A program made the translations under genes and the position numbers. From the NCBI GenBank assembly GCA_944388105.1, contig CALXHN010000007.1:1-52609 (forward strand): a stretch of DNA of 52,609 bases, written 5' to 3'. The notes under the pieces are model-generated. The model was not told where the DNA came from, ran no database searches, and saw only the letters and a list, made by a program, of their open reading frames with translations. The first letter of the stretch is position 1. The number at the start of each line of letters is the position of its first letter. The DNA comes from an uncultured Gemmiger sp. GTDB lineage: Bacteria; Bacillota; Clostridia; Oscillospirales; Ruminococcaceae. Shown here one piece after another: positions 32,344 through 40,838 of this stretch.

Positions 32344-33795
32344 ATGAAAAACGACAAATACTTCAAAAAATGTATCGCGTTCGGTCGGGCCACCGAGGGG
32401 CTGCGCGCCGACTTCCAGGAACAGATGCGGGAACTGCAGCAGGACATCGGCTTTGAATATGTCCGCTTCCACGGCATTTTCCATGATGATATGGCCGTGT
32501 ACGATGAGGACGAAAACGGCAATCCCGTCTACTGGTTCGGATATGTGGACAAACTCATTGACTTTTTGCTGTCGGTGCATATCCGGCCTTTCCTGGAGCT
32601 GGCTTTTATGCCCATCCAGCTGGCCACAGTGCCCAACACCACCTTCTGGTGGAAGGCCAACGGCTGCCCTCCCACCGATTATCAGAAGTGGCATGACCTG
32701 GTCCGGGCCACCATCCTGCACCTGACGGAACGGTATGGGGAGGAAGAACTCAAGACCTGGTATTTTGAAATCTGGAACGAACCCAATCTGGATTCCTTCT
32801 TCCGCGGCACCCAGCAGGAATATTTCCGGCTGTATACCGTCACGGCCGAAGCGGTCAAGTCGGTCTGTCCGGAATATAAGGTGGGCGGCCCTTCCACCAG
32901 CGGTGCCGACTTCCGGGACGGCCTGGGATATCTGAAAGAATTCATCCGCTATGTCAGTGAAAATCATCTGCCGGTGGATTTCTTCTGCGCCCATCCGTAC
33001 CCCACATGCTGGGCGCTGGACGGCGACGGCTCCGAGCGGATGGGATACATCGGCAAGGATATCTGCCTGCAGTTCCTGGACAACATCCGCTCCATCGTGG
33101 ACGGTTCTCCCTACCCGGATGCGGAGATCATGCTCACCGAGTGGAATTCGTCCCCCAGTCCCCGGGATCTGGTGCACGACACCCCCTTCATGGCCTCGTT
33201 CCTTCTGTACAACTATACCCAGAACTATGGCAAGGTGGACAGCCTGGGATACTGGACCTTTACCGACATTTTTGAGGAGAACGGCCCCGGCCGCAGTCCG
33301 TTCCACGGCGGGTTCGGCCTCATCAATGTGGACAACGTGAAAAAGCCTTCCTACTGGGCTTTCTGGATGCTCAACCAACTGGGCGAAGAAATTCTGGAAG
33401 TGGGTGAAGACCATGTCGTCGCCCGCAGCGGAGACAACTATCAGGTCATTGTCTGGAACTACTGCTATTATACCGACGAATTTGCTGACGGTGACCGCAG
33501 CAAACTCACCGAGACCCGGCGGGAGGAAATTTTCCAGAACAAGGAACTGACGGTGGATCTGTCGCTGGAACTGCAGGGAACCTATGACCAGACGGTGTAC
33601 ACCCTGGACGAAGATACCTCCGCCTATCACAACTGGCTCAAGCTGGGGGCGCCCCAGTATCCCACCGCGGACCAGGTGGAGATCATGCAGGAAACCTCCC
33701 GCCCCAAGACGGAGCACAGCACCGTGCAGAGCTTCCATATCCGCCCCACCCTCCGGCCTCACGAGGTCAAGTGCTATATTCTGAACAAACGCTGA
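32344..33795 (+). CDS. xynB: GH39 beta-xylosidase
   Basis: 483-residue glycoside hydrolase family 39 enzyme that removes xylose from xylo-oligosaccharides, with no signal peptide, so it acts in the cytoplasm. A TIM barrel is visible, with the acid/base glutamate in WYFEIWNEPNL (about residue 146) and the nucleophile glutamate in IMLTEWNSSPS (about 265), plus the family's C-terminal beta-sandwich. The start of the barrel (FEYVRFHGIFHDDM) is also typical. Divergent from the AraC gene. No xylan-oligomer transporter is present in the window. Specificity is inferred from family; some GH39 enzymes act on other substrates such as iduronides. Confidence 0.92.
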   Translation: MKNDKYFKKCIAFGRATEGLRADFQEQMRELQQDIGFEYVRFHGIFHDDMAVYDEDENGNPVYWFGYVDKLIDFLLSVHIRPFLELAFMPIQLATVPNTTFWWKANGCPPTDYQKWHDLVRATILHLTERYGEEELKTWYFEIWNEPNLDSFFRGTQQEYFRLYTVTAEAVKSVCPEYKVGGPSTSGADFRDGLGYLKEFIRYVSENHLPVDFFCAHPYPTCWALDGDGSERMGYIGKDICLQFLDNIRSIVDGSPYPDAEIMLTEWNSSPSPRDLVHDTPFMASFLLYNYTQNYGKVDSLGYWTFTDIFEENGPGRSPFHGGFGLINVDNVKKPSYWAFWMLNQLGEEILEVGEDHVVARSGDNYQVIVWNYCYYTDEFADGDRSKLTETRREEIFQNKELTVDLSLELQGTYDQTVYTLDEDTSAYHNWLKLGAPQYPTADQVEIMQETSRPKTEHSTVQSFHIRPTLRPHEVKCYILNKR

Positions 33796-33808
33796 CACCC
33801 TCCTATCG

Positions 33809-33859
33809 GCAGGCAGCTTCCGCAGGGCCTTCCCGGCCCCGGCAGCTGCCTGCTTTTTT
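33809..33859 (+). terminator. Terminator of the GH39 gene
   Basis: GCAGGCAGCT (33809-33818) pairs with AGCTGCCTGC (33844-33853) around an inner GGGCC/GGCCC hairpin, followed by six T. Confidence 0.88.
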
Positions 33860-33960
33860 GTGTTTTTTCACATGGCCGGACAGCTTCGTCACCCTCTCTC
33901 AAAAAGGGACAACAGACTGGTCTTTTGTGCAATTTCCCACCTTTTTTCAATCTTTGTTTA

Positions 33961-33988
33961 TTGTTTGTTTGCAATTTCGTGCTATACT
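33961..33988 (+). promoter_or_regulatory. Promoter of the ABC-FtsX operon
   Basis: TTGTTT (33961-33966), 16-base spacer, TATACT (33983-33988) preceded by TGC, which extends the -10. It lies 45 bases before the ATPase start codon in an AT-rich gap. Confidence 0.6.
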
Positions 33989-34033
33989 AAACACATGTTC
34001 AAGCAGTATGCAACACAGAAAAAGGAGCCGCAC

Positions 34034-34744
34034 ATGTCCAAGCAGTCGTTTGTACAATTCAAAGACGTCTGTAAATATTATCAGATGGGCGATACGCGCA
34101 TCGCCGCGGCCGACCACGTGACCTTTGAGATCGAAAAAGGGGAGTTCTGCGTCATCCTGGGCCCTTCGGGCGCGGGCAAGACCACCGTGCTCAACATGCT
34201 CGGCGGTATGGATACCTGTGACGAAGGCACCATCCTCCTGGATGGGGAGGAAGTCAGTGCTTTTGACCAGAAACGCCTGACCCAGTACCGCCGTTATGAC
34301 GTGGGCTTTGTGTTTCAGTTTTACAATCTGGTACAGAACCTGACCGCCCGGGAAAATGTGGAACTTGCCTCTGAGATCTGCCGTGACCCGCTGGATGCGG
34401 ATCTGGTGCTGGAGGAAGTGGGCCTTTTGCAGCGGCGCAACAATTTTCCGGCGCAGCTTTCCGGCGGCGAACAGCAGCGGGTGTCCATCGCCCGGGCCCT
34501 GGCCAAAAATCCCAAGATTCTTTTGTGTGATGAGCCCACGGGCGCCCTGGACTACAAAACCGGCAAGCAGGTCCTGGCCCTTCTGCAGGATACCTGCCGC
34601 CAGAAAGGCCGTACCGTCATCGTCATCACCCACAACAGCGCTTTGGCCGCCATGGCGGACCGGGTCATCCGCATCAACAGCGGCCATGTCATTGACATGC
34701 AGTGCAACCCGTCGCCGACCCCGGTCGAAAGGATCGAGTGGTAA
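34034..34744 (+). CDS. ABC transporter ATP-binding protein (MacB/LolD type)
   Basis: 236-residue ATPase that powers the FtsX-type permease encoded next. Walker A is GPSGAGKTT (about residue 41-49), the signature [12 protein letters not shown] is at about 140, and Walker B with the catalytic glutamate [11 protein letters not shown] at about 160, the usual order for the MacB/LolD class, which uses mechanical transmission instead of classical import. The start ATG has AAAGGAG 7 bases upstream. Its stop overlaps the permease start (TAATG), so the two are translated together. In Bacillota such pairs export antimicrobial peptides or signal cell-envelope stress; the substrate is unknown. Confidence 0.95.
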   Translation: MSKQSFVQFKDVCKYYQMGDTRIAAADHVTFEIEKGEFCVILGPSGAGKTTVLNMLGGMDTCDEGTILLDGEEVSAFDQKRLTQYRRYDVGFVFQFYNLVQNLTARENVELASEICRDPLDADLVLEEVGLLQRRNNFPAQLSGGEQQRVSIARALAKNPKILLCDEPTGALDYKTGKQVLALLQDTCRQKGRTVIVITHNSALAAMADRVIRINSGHVIDMQCNPSPTPVERIEW

Positions 34745-37700
34745 TGAACAGGACGTACCAAAAAAATATACGCCGCACACTGGCCAGCACACGCAGCCGT
34801 TTTCTGGCCATCTTTTCCATTGTGGCCCTGGGGGTCGGCTTTCTGGCCGGCCTTGTGTCCACCACGCCCGATATGCGGGACTCGGTGGAACGGTATCTGG
34901 ATGATGCCAACCTGTATGACCTGCGCATCATCGGGACCCTGGGACTGACCGATGCCGATGTGCAGGCCCTGGAACAGCTTGATGGCGTGCAGGATGTCCG
35001 GGGCGCCTGGTCGGCGGATGTGCTGGTCAAAACCCCCGAATCCGACCAGGCGGTAGCCCGGGTGCACAGCCTGCCCACCGACGCCGACGGCAACCCGGAA
35101 GGCGCTTCGGTCATCAACCGGCTGGTACTGGAACAGGGCCGCTGGCCCCAGGCCTCCGGCGAGTGTGTGGTGGAAGCCGGGGCCGGGGACCTGACCCGGG
35201 GACTGGACATCGGGGACACCATCCAGGTGCCCGCCAACGACAACGAGGACCTGGAAGATACCCTTGCCACCACCGAGTACACGGTGGTGGGGGTGGTCCA
35301 TGACGCCACCTACTTCTCTTTTGAACGGGAACCCGCCAGTGTGGGCAGCGGCGCGGTGGAAACCATCTTCTACATACTGCCCCAGGATTTCGCCTATGAA
35401 AGCTATACCGAGATCTATCTGACCGTGGACGACGCCCTTGCCATGAACAGCATGGGAGATGCGTATGAAAAGGCGGTCCAGTCAGTCAGCGACGAGGCGG
35501 AAGAGATTGCCGGCGCCCGGTGTGAAGCCCGCCTGCAGGAGGTCAAGTCCGACGCCCAACAGGAGATCGACGACGCCTGGGACGAGTACAACGATGCCGC
35601 TGCCGAGGCGGATGAAGAACTGTCCGATGCCGCCCGGGAACTGGAAGACGGCCGGCAGGCTCTGGCCGACGGGGAACAGGAAGTGGCCGACGGCGAGCGG
35701 GACTATCAGGATGGTCTGGCCGAACTGGCCGACTATGAGCAGCAACTCAAGGACGGCGAAGCCGCCCTGAACGCCGGCATGGCGGAACTGATCAGCGGTC
35801 AGGCACAGTGGCAGGAAAACTGGCAGAAGGCCAAGGACGGCGAGACTGCCCTGGCCGAAGGCAAAAAGCAGCTGGAGGAAGCCCAGCGGCAGTATGAGGA
35901 AGGCAAGGCGGCCTATGACGCGGCTTTGGCCCAGATCGAAGCCGGGGAAGCGGCCCTGGCCGAAAACAAGACCAAGCTGGACACCGCCCAGGCCCAGTAT
36001 GAGCAGCTGGCTGAGTTCAATCAGGGTCTGAATGCGTACGAGGAAGGCCTGCAGCAGTATACCGATGGGGTGAACTATGCCCTGGAACAGTATGCCGCCA
36101 TACTGCCGTATCCCCTTACCGTCACTACGGATCAGATGGAGGACATTCTGCTGGACCTGTCCCAATTGGAGGAGGACCAGTGGCCGGCGGATGATACCCA
36201 GATGATGCTGTACATCGTGAACAAGCTAACCGGAAGCCTGGTGCCGCCCACAGACCCGGGCGAGGAAGTTGTGCCTGAACCCGAAACAGAGGAGCCGGAG
36301 CGGCCGGAACCGGCGGAAACGGTGACGGAAGAGCCTTCCGCTGCCGATGAGGAAAACGCCGGGGAACAGAACGCAGCGGCCGCCCCGGAATCCGACGAAA
36401 AAGACCCCGCTGATACCGCAGAGACCCCCACGGAAGAAAATGCTGCGGATGATCCTGCACCGCAGGAACCGTCCCACACTTCCGAAACCGGAACCGACGC
36501 GGCAGCGGAAGACCCTGCGGAACAAACACCCTCTGTGGCGGAAGCGGACGGCAATGCGCTGTCTGCGTCCCAACCGACGTTCGCCGCCACCGAAACCACG
36601 GAAGACGCTTCCCGCTCGGTGCGGGAAAATCCTGATCCCGGCCAGCAGGACACAGGAAATCTGTCCCTGGTGGAGGGCGCCCAAAAGCTTATTGAGGGTA
36701 AGAAGGAAATCGACGCCGGTATTCAGCTTCTCATCCTGACCTATCAGCAGCAGGGGCAGGAACTGACCGAGGATGAAGCCTACGCCCTGATCTCGGATGA
36801 GAACGTGGCCGCCGTCAAGGCACAGCTGGACGACGGCTGGGCCCAGTACAATGCCGGCGCCGCCCAGCTGGCGGAAGGCCGCGCCCAGCTGGAAGCCAAT
36901 GAGCAGACCCTCATCGACGGCAAAGCACAGCTGGATGCGGGCTGGGCCCAGTACGAAGTCCAGGGGACAGAACTGTATGACGGCATCAACCAGCTGCGTT
37001 CTGCCAAGACCACCCTGGACGAAGGCTGGGACCTGCTCATCGACAAGCAGATGGAGCTGGACGATGCCCGCCGGGAGATCGAGGATGCCCGTGCCACTCT
37101 AGCCGACGCCAAAGCCGAGCTGGAGGACGCCCGACAGACCATTGCCGAAAAGACCCAGGAGCTGCGGGACGGCGAGATCGAATACGCCGATGCCAAAGCG
37201 GAAGCGGACCAGAAGCTGGCCGACGCCCGGGCGGAGATCGAGGACGCCGAAGCCCAACTCAATGACATTGAGGAAGGGGAATGGTACGTCTGGGACCGCG
37301 GCCGCAACGTCAGCTATGCCTCCTTTGATTCCAACTCCACAAAACTGGCTGCCCTGGCCAAGGTGTTCCCGGTGTTCTTCTTCCTGGTGGCGGCGCTGGT
37401 GGTCTCCACCACCATGACCCGCATGGTGGAAGAAGAACGGCTTCAGATCGGCACCATGAAAGCTTTGGGCTACACCAGCGGTGCCATCATGCAGAAATAC
37501 CTGCTCTACGCCCTCACGGCTGCCGCGACCGGGGCGGTGTTCGGGCTGGTGCTGGGATTCTTCGGCTTCCCGCGGGTCATCTGGACTGCCTATCAGATGA
37601 TGTACTACGCTCCGGCCTTCCTGTCCCCCTGGCGGTGGGACGTGGGCCTGCTGGCCGGCGGTTCCCTCATCGCCATCGCCATGGCGGCCACCTGGTCGGC

Positions 37701-38952
37701 CTGCCGTGCCACCTTGCACGAATACCCAGCCGCCCTCATGCGGCCCCGGGCCCCCAAGGCCGGCAAGCGCATCCTGCTGGAACGGATCACCTTCCTGTGG
37801 CGGCGCCTGCCCTTTACCTACAAGGTCACCTGCCGTAATCTGCTGCGCTATAAAAAGCGCTTCTGGATGACCGTCATCGGGGTGGCGGGCTGCACGGCCC
37901 TGCTGGTCACCGGTTTCGGCATTTCGGATTCCCTGAACAGCATTGTCACCAAACAGTTCGGGGAGGTTTACCACTATGACCTGCTCACCGCCGTCACCGA
38001 CGCCGAATATACCCGGGAAGGCCCTGCCTACGAGTACCTCTATCATGACGACGCCGTAAAATCCTCCCTCACCGTCTTCACCCAGCAGGTGGAACAGGAA
38101 CTGGAGGACGGCAGCACCGTGGACTACTATTATATGGTACCGGAGGACGTGGACCGTTTTGCCGATTTTGCGGACCTGCACAACCGCCAGACCAAAAATC
38201 CCACGCCGCTGGGGCAGGAAGGTGTGGTCCTGACCGAAAAGCTGGCCGGTACCCTGGACGTGAAGCCGGGGGATACGGTCACCCTGGAAGATGCCGACGG
38301 CAACCAGGCTCAGTTCACTGTCACCGGCGTGTGCGAGCATTATGTATATAATTATGTGTACATGAGTGCCGAAAGCTACGAAAAGGGCTTCGGCCATGAA
38401 CCGGACTGGAATGCCATCATGAGCCAGCTGACCGATGCCTCCCAGCAGGGGCGGGACGCGGTATCTGCCAGCCTGCTGGCCATGGATGAAGTGGCCAGCC
38501 TGAACTTTACTGCCGACAGCATGGCCATGGTGCTCAACATGCTGGAATCCATCGACGCCGTGGTGGTGCTGATCATTGTCTGTGCCGCCTGTCTGGCCTT
38601 TGTGGTGCTGTACAACCTGACCAACATCAACATTGCCGAACGTGTCAAGGAGATCGCCACCATCAAGGTGCTGGGCTTCTATGACCGGGAGGTGGATGCC
38701 TACGTCAACCGGGAAAGCGTCATCCTCACCCTGATCGGGGCCCTCTTCGGGCTGGTAGGCGGCGTGGCGCTGCACAAGTTCGTCATCCTTACCGTGGAGG
38801 TGGACGCGGTCATGTTCGGGCGGGATATCCAGCCCATGAGCTTCGTGTATGCTCTGGCACTGACCTTCCTGTTCAGCCTGTTCGTGAATCTGGTCATGGG
38901 GCGCAAACTCAAACAGATCTCCATGGTGGAGAGCATGAAAGCCCCCGAATAA
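34744..38952 (+). CDS. Giant FtsX-type ABC permease with coiled-coil extracellular domain
   Basis: 1402 residues. The order is TM1 (about 20-45), a MacB-like periplasmic domain (about 50-250), a long coiled-coil region with heptad-like AALADGEQEVADGE-style repeats (about 265-440), an Asp/Glu/Pro/Ala/Thr-rich, probably disordered insert (about 500-640), a second coiled coil (about 640-845), the first FtsX domain (about 870-1000), a second TM and MacB-like region (about 1040-1270), and the last FtsX helices (to about 1395). The coiled coil must reach far out of the membrane. Homologues of this size usually have coils without the Pro/Glu insert, so that insert is notable. Operon partner is the preceding ATPase. 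Confidence 0.92.
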   Translation: MNRTYQKNIRRTLASTRSRFLAIFSIVALGVGFLAGLVSTTPDMRDSVERYLDDANLYDLRIIGTLGLTDADVQALEQLDGVQDVRGAWSADVLVKTPESDQAVARVHSLPTDADGNPEGASVINRLVLEQGRWPQASGECVVEAGAGDLTRGLDIGDTIQVPANDNEDLEDTLATTEYTVVGVVHDATYFSFEREPASVGSGAVETIFYILPQDFAYESYTEIYLTVDDALAMNSMGDAYEKAVQSVSDEAEEIAGARCEARLQEVKSDAQQEIDDAWDEYNDAAAEADEELSDAARELEDGRQALADGEQEVADGERDYQDGLAELADYEQQLKDGEAALNAGMAELISGQAQWQENWQKAKDGETALAEGKKQLEEAQRQYEEGKAAYDAALAQIEAGEAALAENKTKLDTAQAQYEQLAEFNQGLNAYEEGLQQYTDGVNYALEQYAAILPYPLTVTTDQMEDILLDLSQLEEDQWPADDTQMMLYIVNKLTGSLVPPTDPGEEVVPEPETEEPERPEPAETVTEEPSAADEENAGEQNAAAAPESDEKDPADTAETPTEENAADDPAPQEPSHTSETGTDAAAEDPAEQTPSVAEADGNALSASQPTFAATETTEDASRSVRENPDPGQQDTGNLSLVEGAQKLIEGKKEIDAGIQLLILTYQQQGQELTEDEAYALISDENVAAVKAQLDDGWAQYNAGAAQLAEGRAQLEANEQTLIDGKAQLDAGWAQYEVQGTELYDGINQLRSAKTTLDEGWDLLIDKQMELDDARREIEDARATLADAKAELEDARQTIAEKTQELRDGEIEYADAKAEADQKLADARAEIEDAEAQLNDIEEGEWYVWDRGRNVSYASFDSNSTKLAALAKVFPVFFFLVAALVVSTTMTRMVEEERLQIGTMKALGYTSGAIMQKYLLYALTAAATGAVFGLVLGFFGFPRVIWTAYQMMYYAPAFLSPWRWDVGLLAGGSLIAIAMAATWSACRATLHEYPAALMRPRAPKAGKRILLERITFLWRRLPFTYKVTCRNLLRYKKRFWMTVIGVAGCTALLVTGFGISDSLNSIVTKQFGEVYHYDLLTAVTDAEYTREGPAYEYLYHDDAVKSSLTVFTQQVEQELEDGSTVDYYYMVPEDVDRFADFADLHNRQTKNPTPLGQEGVVLTEKLAGTLDVKPGDTVTLEDADGNQAQFTVTGVCEHYVYNYVYMSAESYEKGFGHEPDWNAIMSQLTDASQQGRDAVSASLLAMDEVASLNFTADSMAMVLNMLESIDAVVVLIIVCAACLAFVVLYNLTNINIAERVKEIATIKVLGFYDREVDAYVNRESVILTLIGALFGLVGGVALHKFVILTVEVDAVMFGRDIQPMSFVYALALTFLFSLFVNLVMGRKLKQISMVESMKAPE

Positions 38953-38965
38953 TGGTTGTTTCTTT

Positions 38966-39010
38966 TCCGGGTGAACCGTACCCTGCCGGGGGTTGGTCAC
39001 CCGGATTTTT
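38966..39010 (+). terminator. Terminator of the ABC-FtsX operon
   Basis: TCCGGGTGA (38966-38974) pairs with TCACCCGGA (38997-39005), followed by TTTTT. It lies 13 bases past the stop codon. Confidence 0.9.
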
Positions 39011-39027
39011 ATTTGGCCAATGGCGGA

Positions 39028-39056
39028 TTGACGGGACGGGACAAGCAAAGTATGAT
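39028..39056 (+). promoter_or_regulatory. Promoter of the nucleoside hydrolase gene
   Basis: TTGACG (39028-39033), 17-base spacer, TATGAT (39051-39056), about 103 bases before the start codon. The leader in between has GGGAAACAAAAC and no obvious fold. Confidence 0.75.
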
Positions 39057-39158
39057 GAAGAAAAGGCGTTTCCCGGGAAACAAAACCGGTACCGGGACAG
39101 GCGGACCGGTCCCCAAAGCGAGGACCGGTCTGACAGACAGGAAAGGCGGACGGATATC

Positions 39159-40094
39159 ATGAATTACCATCAGTATCAATTTTCGGTGCCGCAGGAAAAA
39201 ATGGTCCGGGTCATCACAGATACCGATGCCAAGAATGAGGCGGATGACCAATTTGCCATCGTTCAGGCGCTCCTGAGCCCCAAGTTTGAAAATGTGGGTT
39301 TGATTGCGGCCCATTTCGGCACCGACCGGGTTCCGGATTCCATGGAGCGGAGCTACCGGGAACTGCAGACCATTTTTGAAAAGATGGACCTGCCTTCCCG
39401 GGATATGCTGTACAAGGGTGCGCCCCATGCAATGGAACGGGACGACCTGCCGGTGGAATCGGAAGGGGCCCGTCTGATCGTGCGGGAGGCGATGAAGGCA
39501 GATCCCAGGCCCTTGTATGTGCTCTTTCTGGGGCCGCTCACGGATCTGGCTTCGGCTTACCTGATGGAACCCCGGATCGCCGGACGCTTGTGTGCCATAT
39601 GGATCGGCGGCGGCCGGTATCCGGATGGAGGTCCGGAATACAACCTGGGAAATGACATCACGGCGGCGCGGGTGGTTTTTGCCAGCAATATGGAGCTGTG
39701 GCAGGTGCCGCAGGATGTTTATCAGATGATGACAGTCTCGCTGGCTGAACTGGAATACCGGGTCCGGCCCTGCGGCAAGATCGGTGCCTATCTCTGTGAC
39801 CAGCTGGAAGCGCACAGCCATGAACCGGGGCCAAGAACCAGTCCTTTCCGGGCAGGGGAGGCCTGGGTACTGGGCGATAACCCCGCCGTGGGGCTGCTGC
39901 TGTACGGGCACCGGTATGATTATGATTGTGTGCCGGCACCGCAGATCACGGCGGATGGCCGGTATCTCCACACCGGTCTTTCCCGCAAAATCCGCGTATA
40001 CAACCGGGTGGACAACCGGTTTATCCTGGAAGATCTGTATGCCAAACTGGCTTTGTTTTCCCGAAATCAGGCTTCCTGTCAGACCCATCCATGA
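39159..40094 (+). CDS. Nucleoside hydrolase-family protein with altered metal motif
   Basis: 311-residue protein of the inosine/uridine-preferring nucleoside hydrolase fold, which splits the N-glycosidic bond of nucleosides. The N-terminal metal motif is present but altered: DTDAKNEADDQFAI (D21, D23, D29, D30) in place of the usual DTDPGxDDAxAI. LFLGPLTDLASAY is typical and equals the family's GPLTNxA segment. GGGRYPDGGPEYNLGNDITAA replaces the usual GNxxxxAEFN stretch. The start is ATG 39159, preceded by GGAAAGG; the longer frame upstream overlaps the terminator. Activity on standard nucleosides is likely but not certain. Confidence 0.82.
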   Translation: MNYHQYQFSVPQEKMVRVITDTDAKNEADDQFAIVQALLSPKFENVGLIAAHFGTDRVPDSMERSYRELQTIFEKMDLPSRDMLYKGAPHAMERDDLPVESEGARLIVREAMKADPRPLYVLFLGPLTDLASAYLMEPRIAGRLCAIWIGGGRYPDGGPEYNLGNDITAARVVFASNMELWQVPQDVYQMMTVSLAELEYRVRPCGKIGAYLCDQLEAHSHEPGPRTSPFRAGEAWVLGDNPAVGLLLYGHRYDYDCVPAPQITADGRYLHTGLSRKIRVYNRVDNRFILEDLYAKLALFSRNQASCQTHP

Positions 40095-40108
40095 ATCATG
40101 CCATCGGT

Positions 40109-40148
40109 GCCCCTGTCCTCCGTCCTTCGGAGGCAGGGGCGCTGCTTT
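40109..40148 (+). terminator. Probable terminator after the nucleoside hydrolase
   Basis: GCCCCTG and CCTCCG (40109-40122, one bulge) pair with CGGAGG and CAGGGGC (40128-40140). The T-tract is short (GCTGCTTTT). Confidence 0.65.
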
Positions 40149-40210
40149 TGGGGCAGAAAGAGGGAAGGCAGACAAAATGTGCAGGAAATGTGATTTTTGC
40201 CCGGGAGTCA

Positions 40211-40239
40211 TTGACAGGCGGGCCGACTTTGAGTATAAT
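40211..40239 (+). promoter_or_regulatory. Consensus promoter of the MarR-ABC operon
   Basis: TTGACA (40211-40216), 17-base spacer, TATAAT (40234-40239). Both hexamers and the spacing match the sigma-A consensus exactly, so a repressor, most likely the MarR protein itself, must be holding it down. Confidence 0.9.
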
Positions 40240-40312
40240 GACAGACTGTACGCAATCAAACAGTTGGAACATGAACAATTTCCGCGGCACGAAATGACGG
40301 CCGCCAAGAGAG

Positions 40313-40810
40313 GTGATTCTCACGCAGGAAAAACGGACCGCAGACCCTGATATGCGGCGGGTGGGTCGGGCGCTGACCCACACATCCCACCAGATCAACC
40401 GGGCCCTGGACGCTTGCATCGGTGAGACGGTCAGCCAGGAGCTGACCGGCATGCGGGGGATGGTTCTGGGGTACATTGTCCGTACCACCCGTTCGGGGCG
40501 GCCGGTGTACCAGCGGGACCTGGAACATTGTTTCCGGGTGCAGCGTTCCAGCATCACCACCATGCTCAAGGGCATCGAGAGCGCCGGCTTCATCACCCGC
40601 ACGGCGGTGGAACAGGATGCGCGCCTGAAAAGTCTGGCTGCCACCGAGAAAGGTCTGGCCTGCTACGATCAGCTGGAACGCTGCATCAATGCGTTTGAGG
40701 CGCGGCTGCAGCAGGGCGTGACCGAATCGGAACTGACCAGTCTGGAAACGGTTCTGGACAAGCTGCTGTGCAACGCCAAAGCTGTGCAGACCGATCCGCA
40801 TATCGAATAA
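40313..40810 (+). CDS. MarR-family transcriptional regulator
   Basis: 165-residue winged-helix repressor. The DNA-binding part runs through YQRDLEHCFRVQRSSITTML (recognition helix) and GFITRTAVEQDARLKSLAAT (wing, with the family's conserved D-R pair). The start is not certain: GTG 40313 is used, with AAGAGAG immediately upstream; the better-spaced AGAGGTGA would favour a slightly later non-standard start. It is 28 bases before the first exporter gene and in the same transcript. This arrangement is typical of drug-inducible efflux operons, in which the repressor is released by the exported compound. Confidence 0.9.
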   Translation: MILTQEKRTADPDMRRVGRALTHTSHQINRALDACIGETVSQELTGMRGMVLGYIVRTTRSGRPVYQRDLEHCFRVQRSSITTMLKGIESAGFITRTAVEQDARLKSLAATEKGLACYDQLERCINAFEARLQQGVTESELTSLETVLDKLLCNAKAVQTDPHIE

Positions 40811-40838
40811 GAAAGGAATAGGAGAAAGTACACACACT

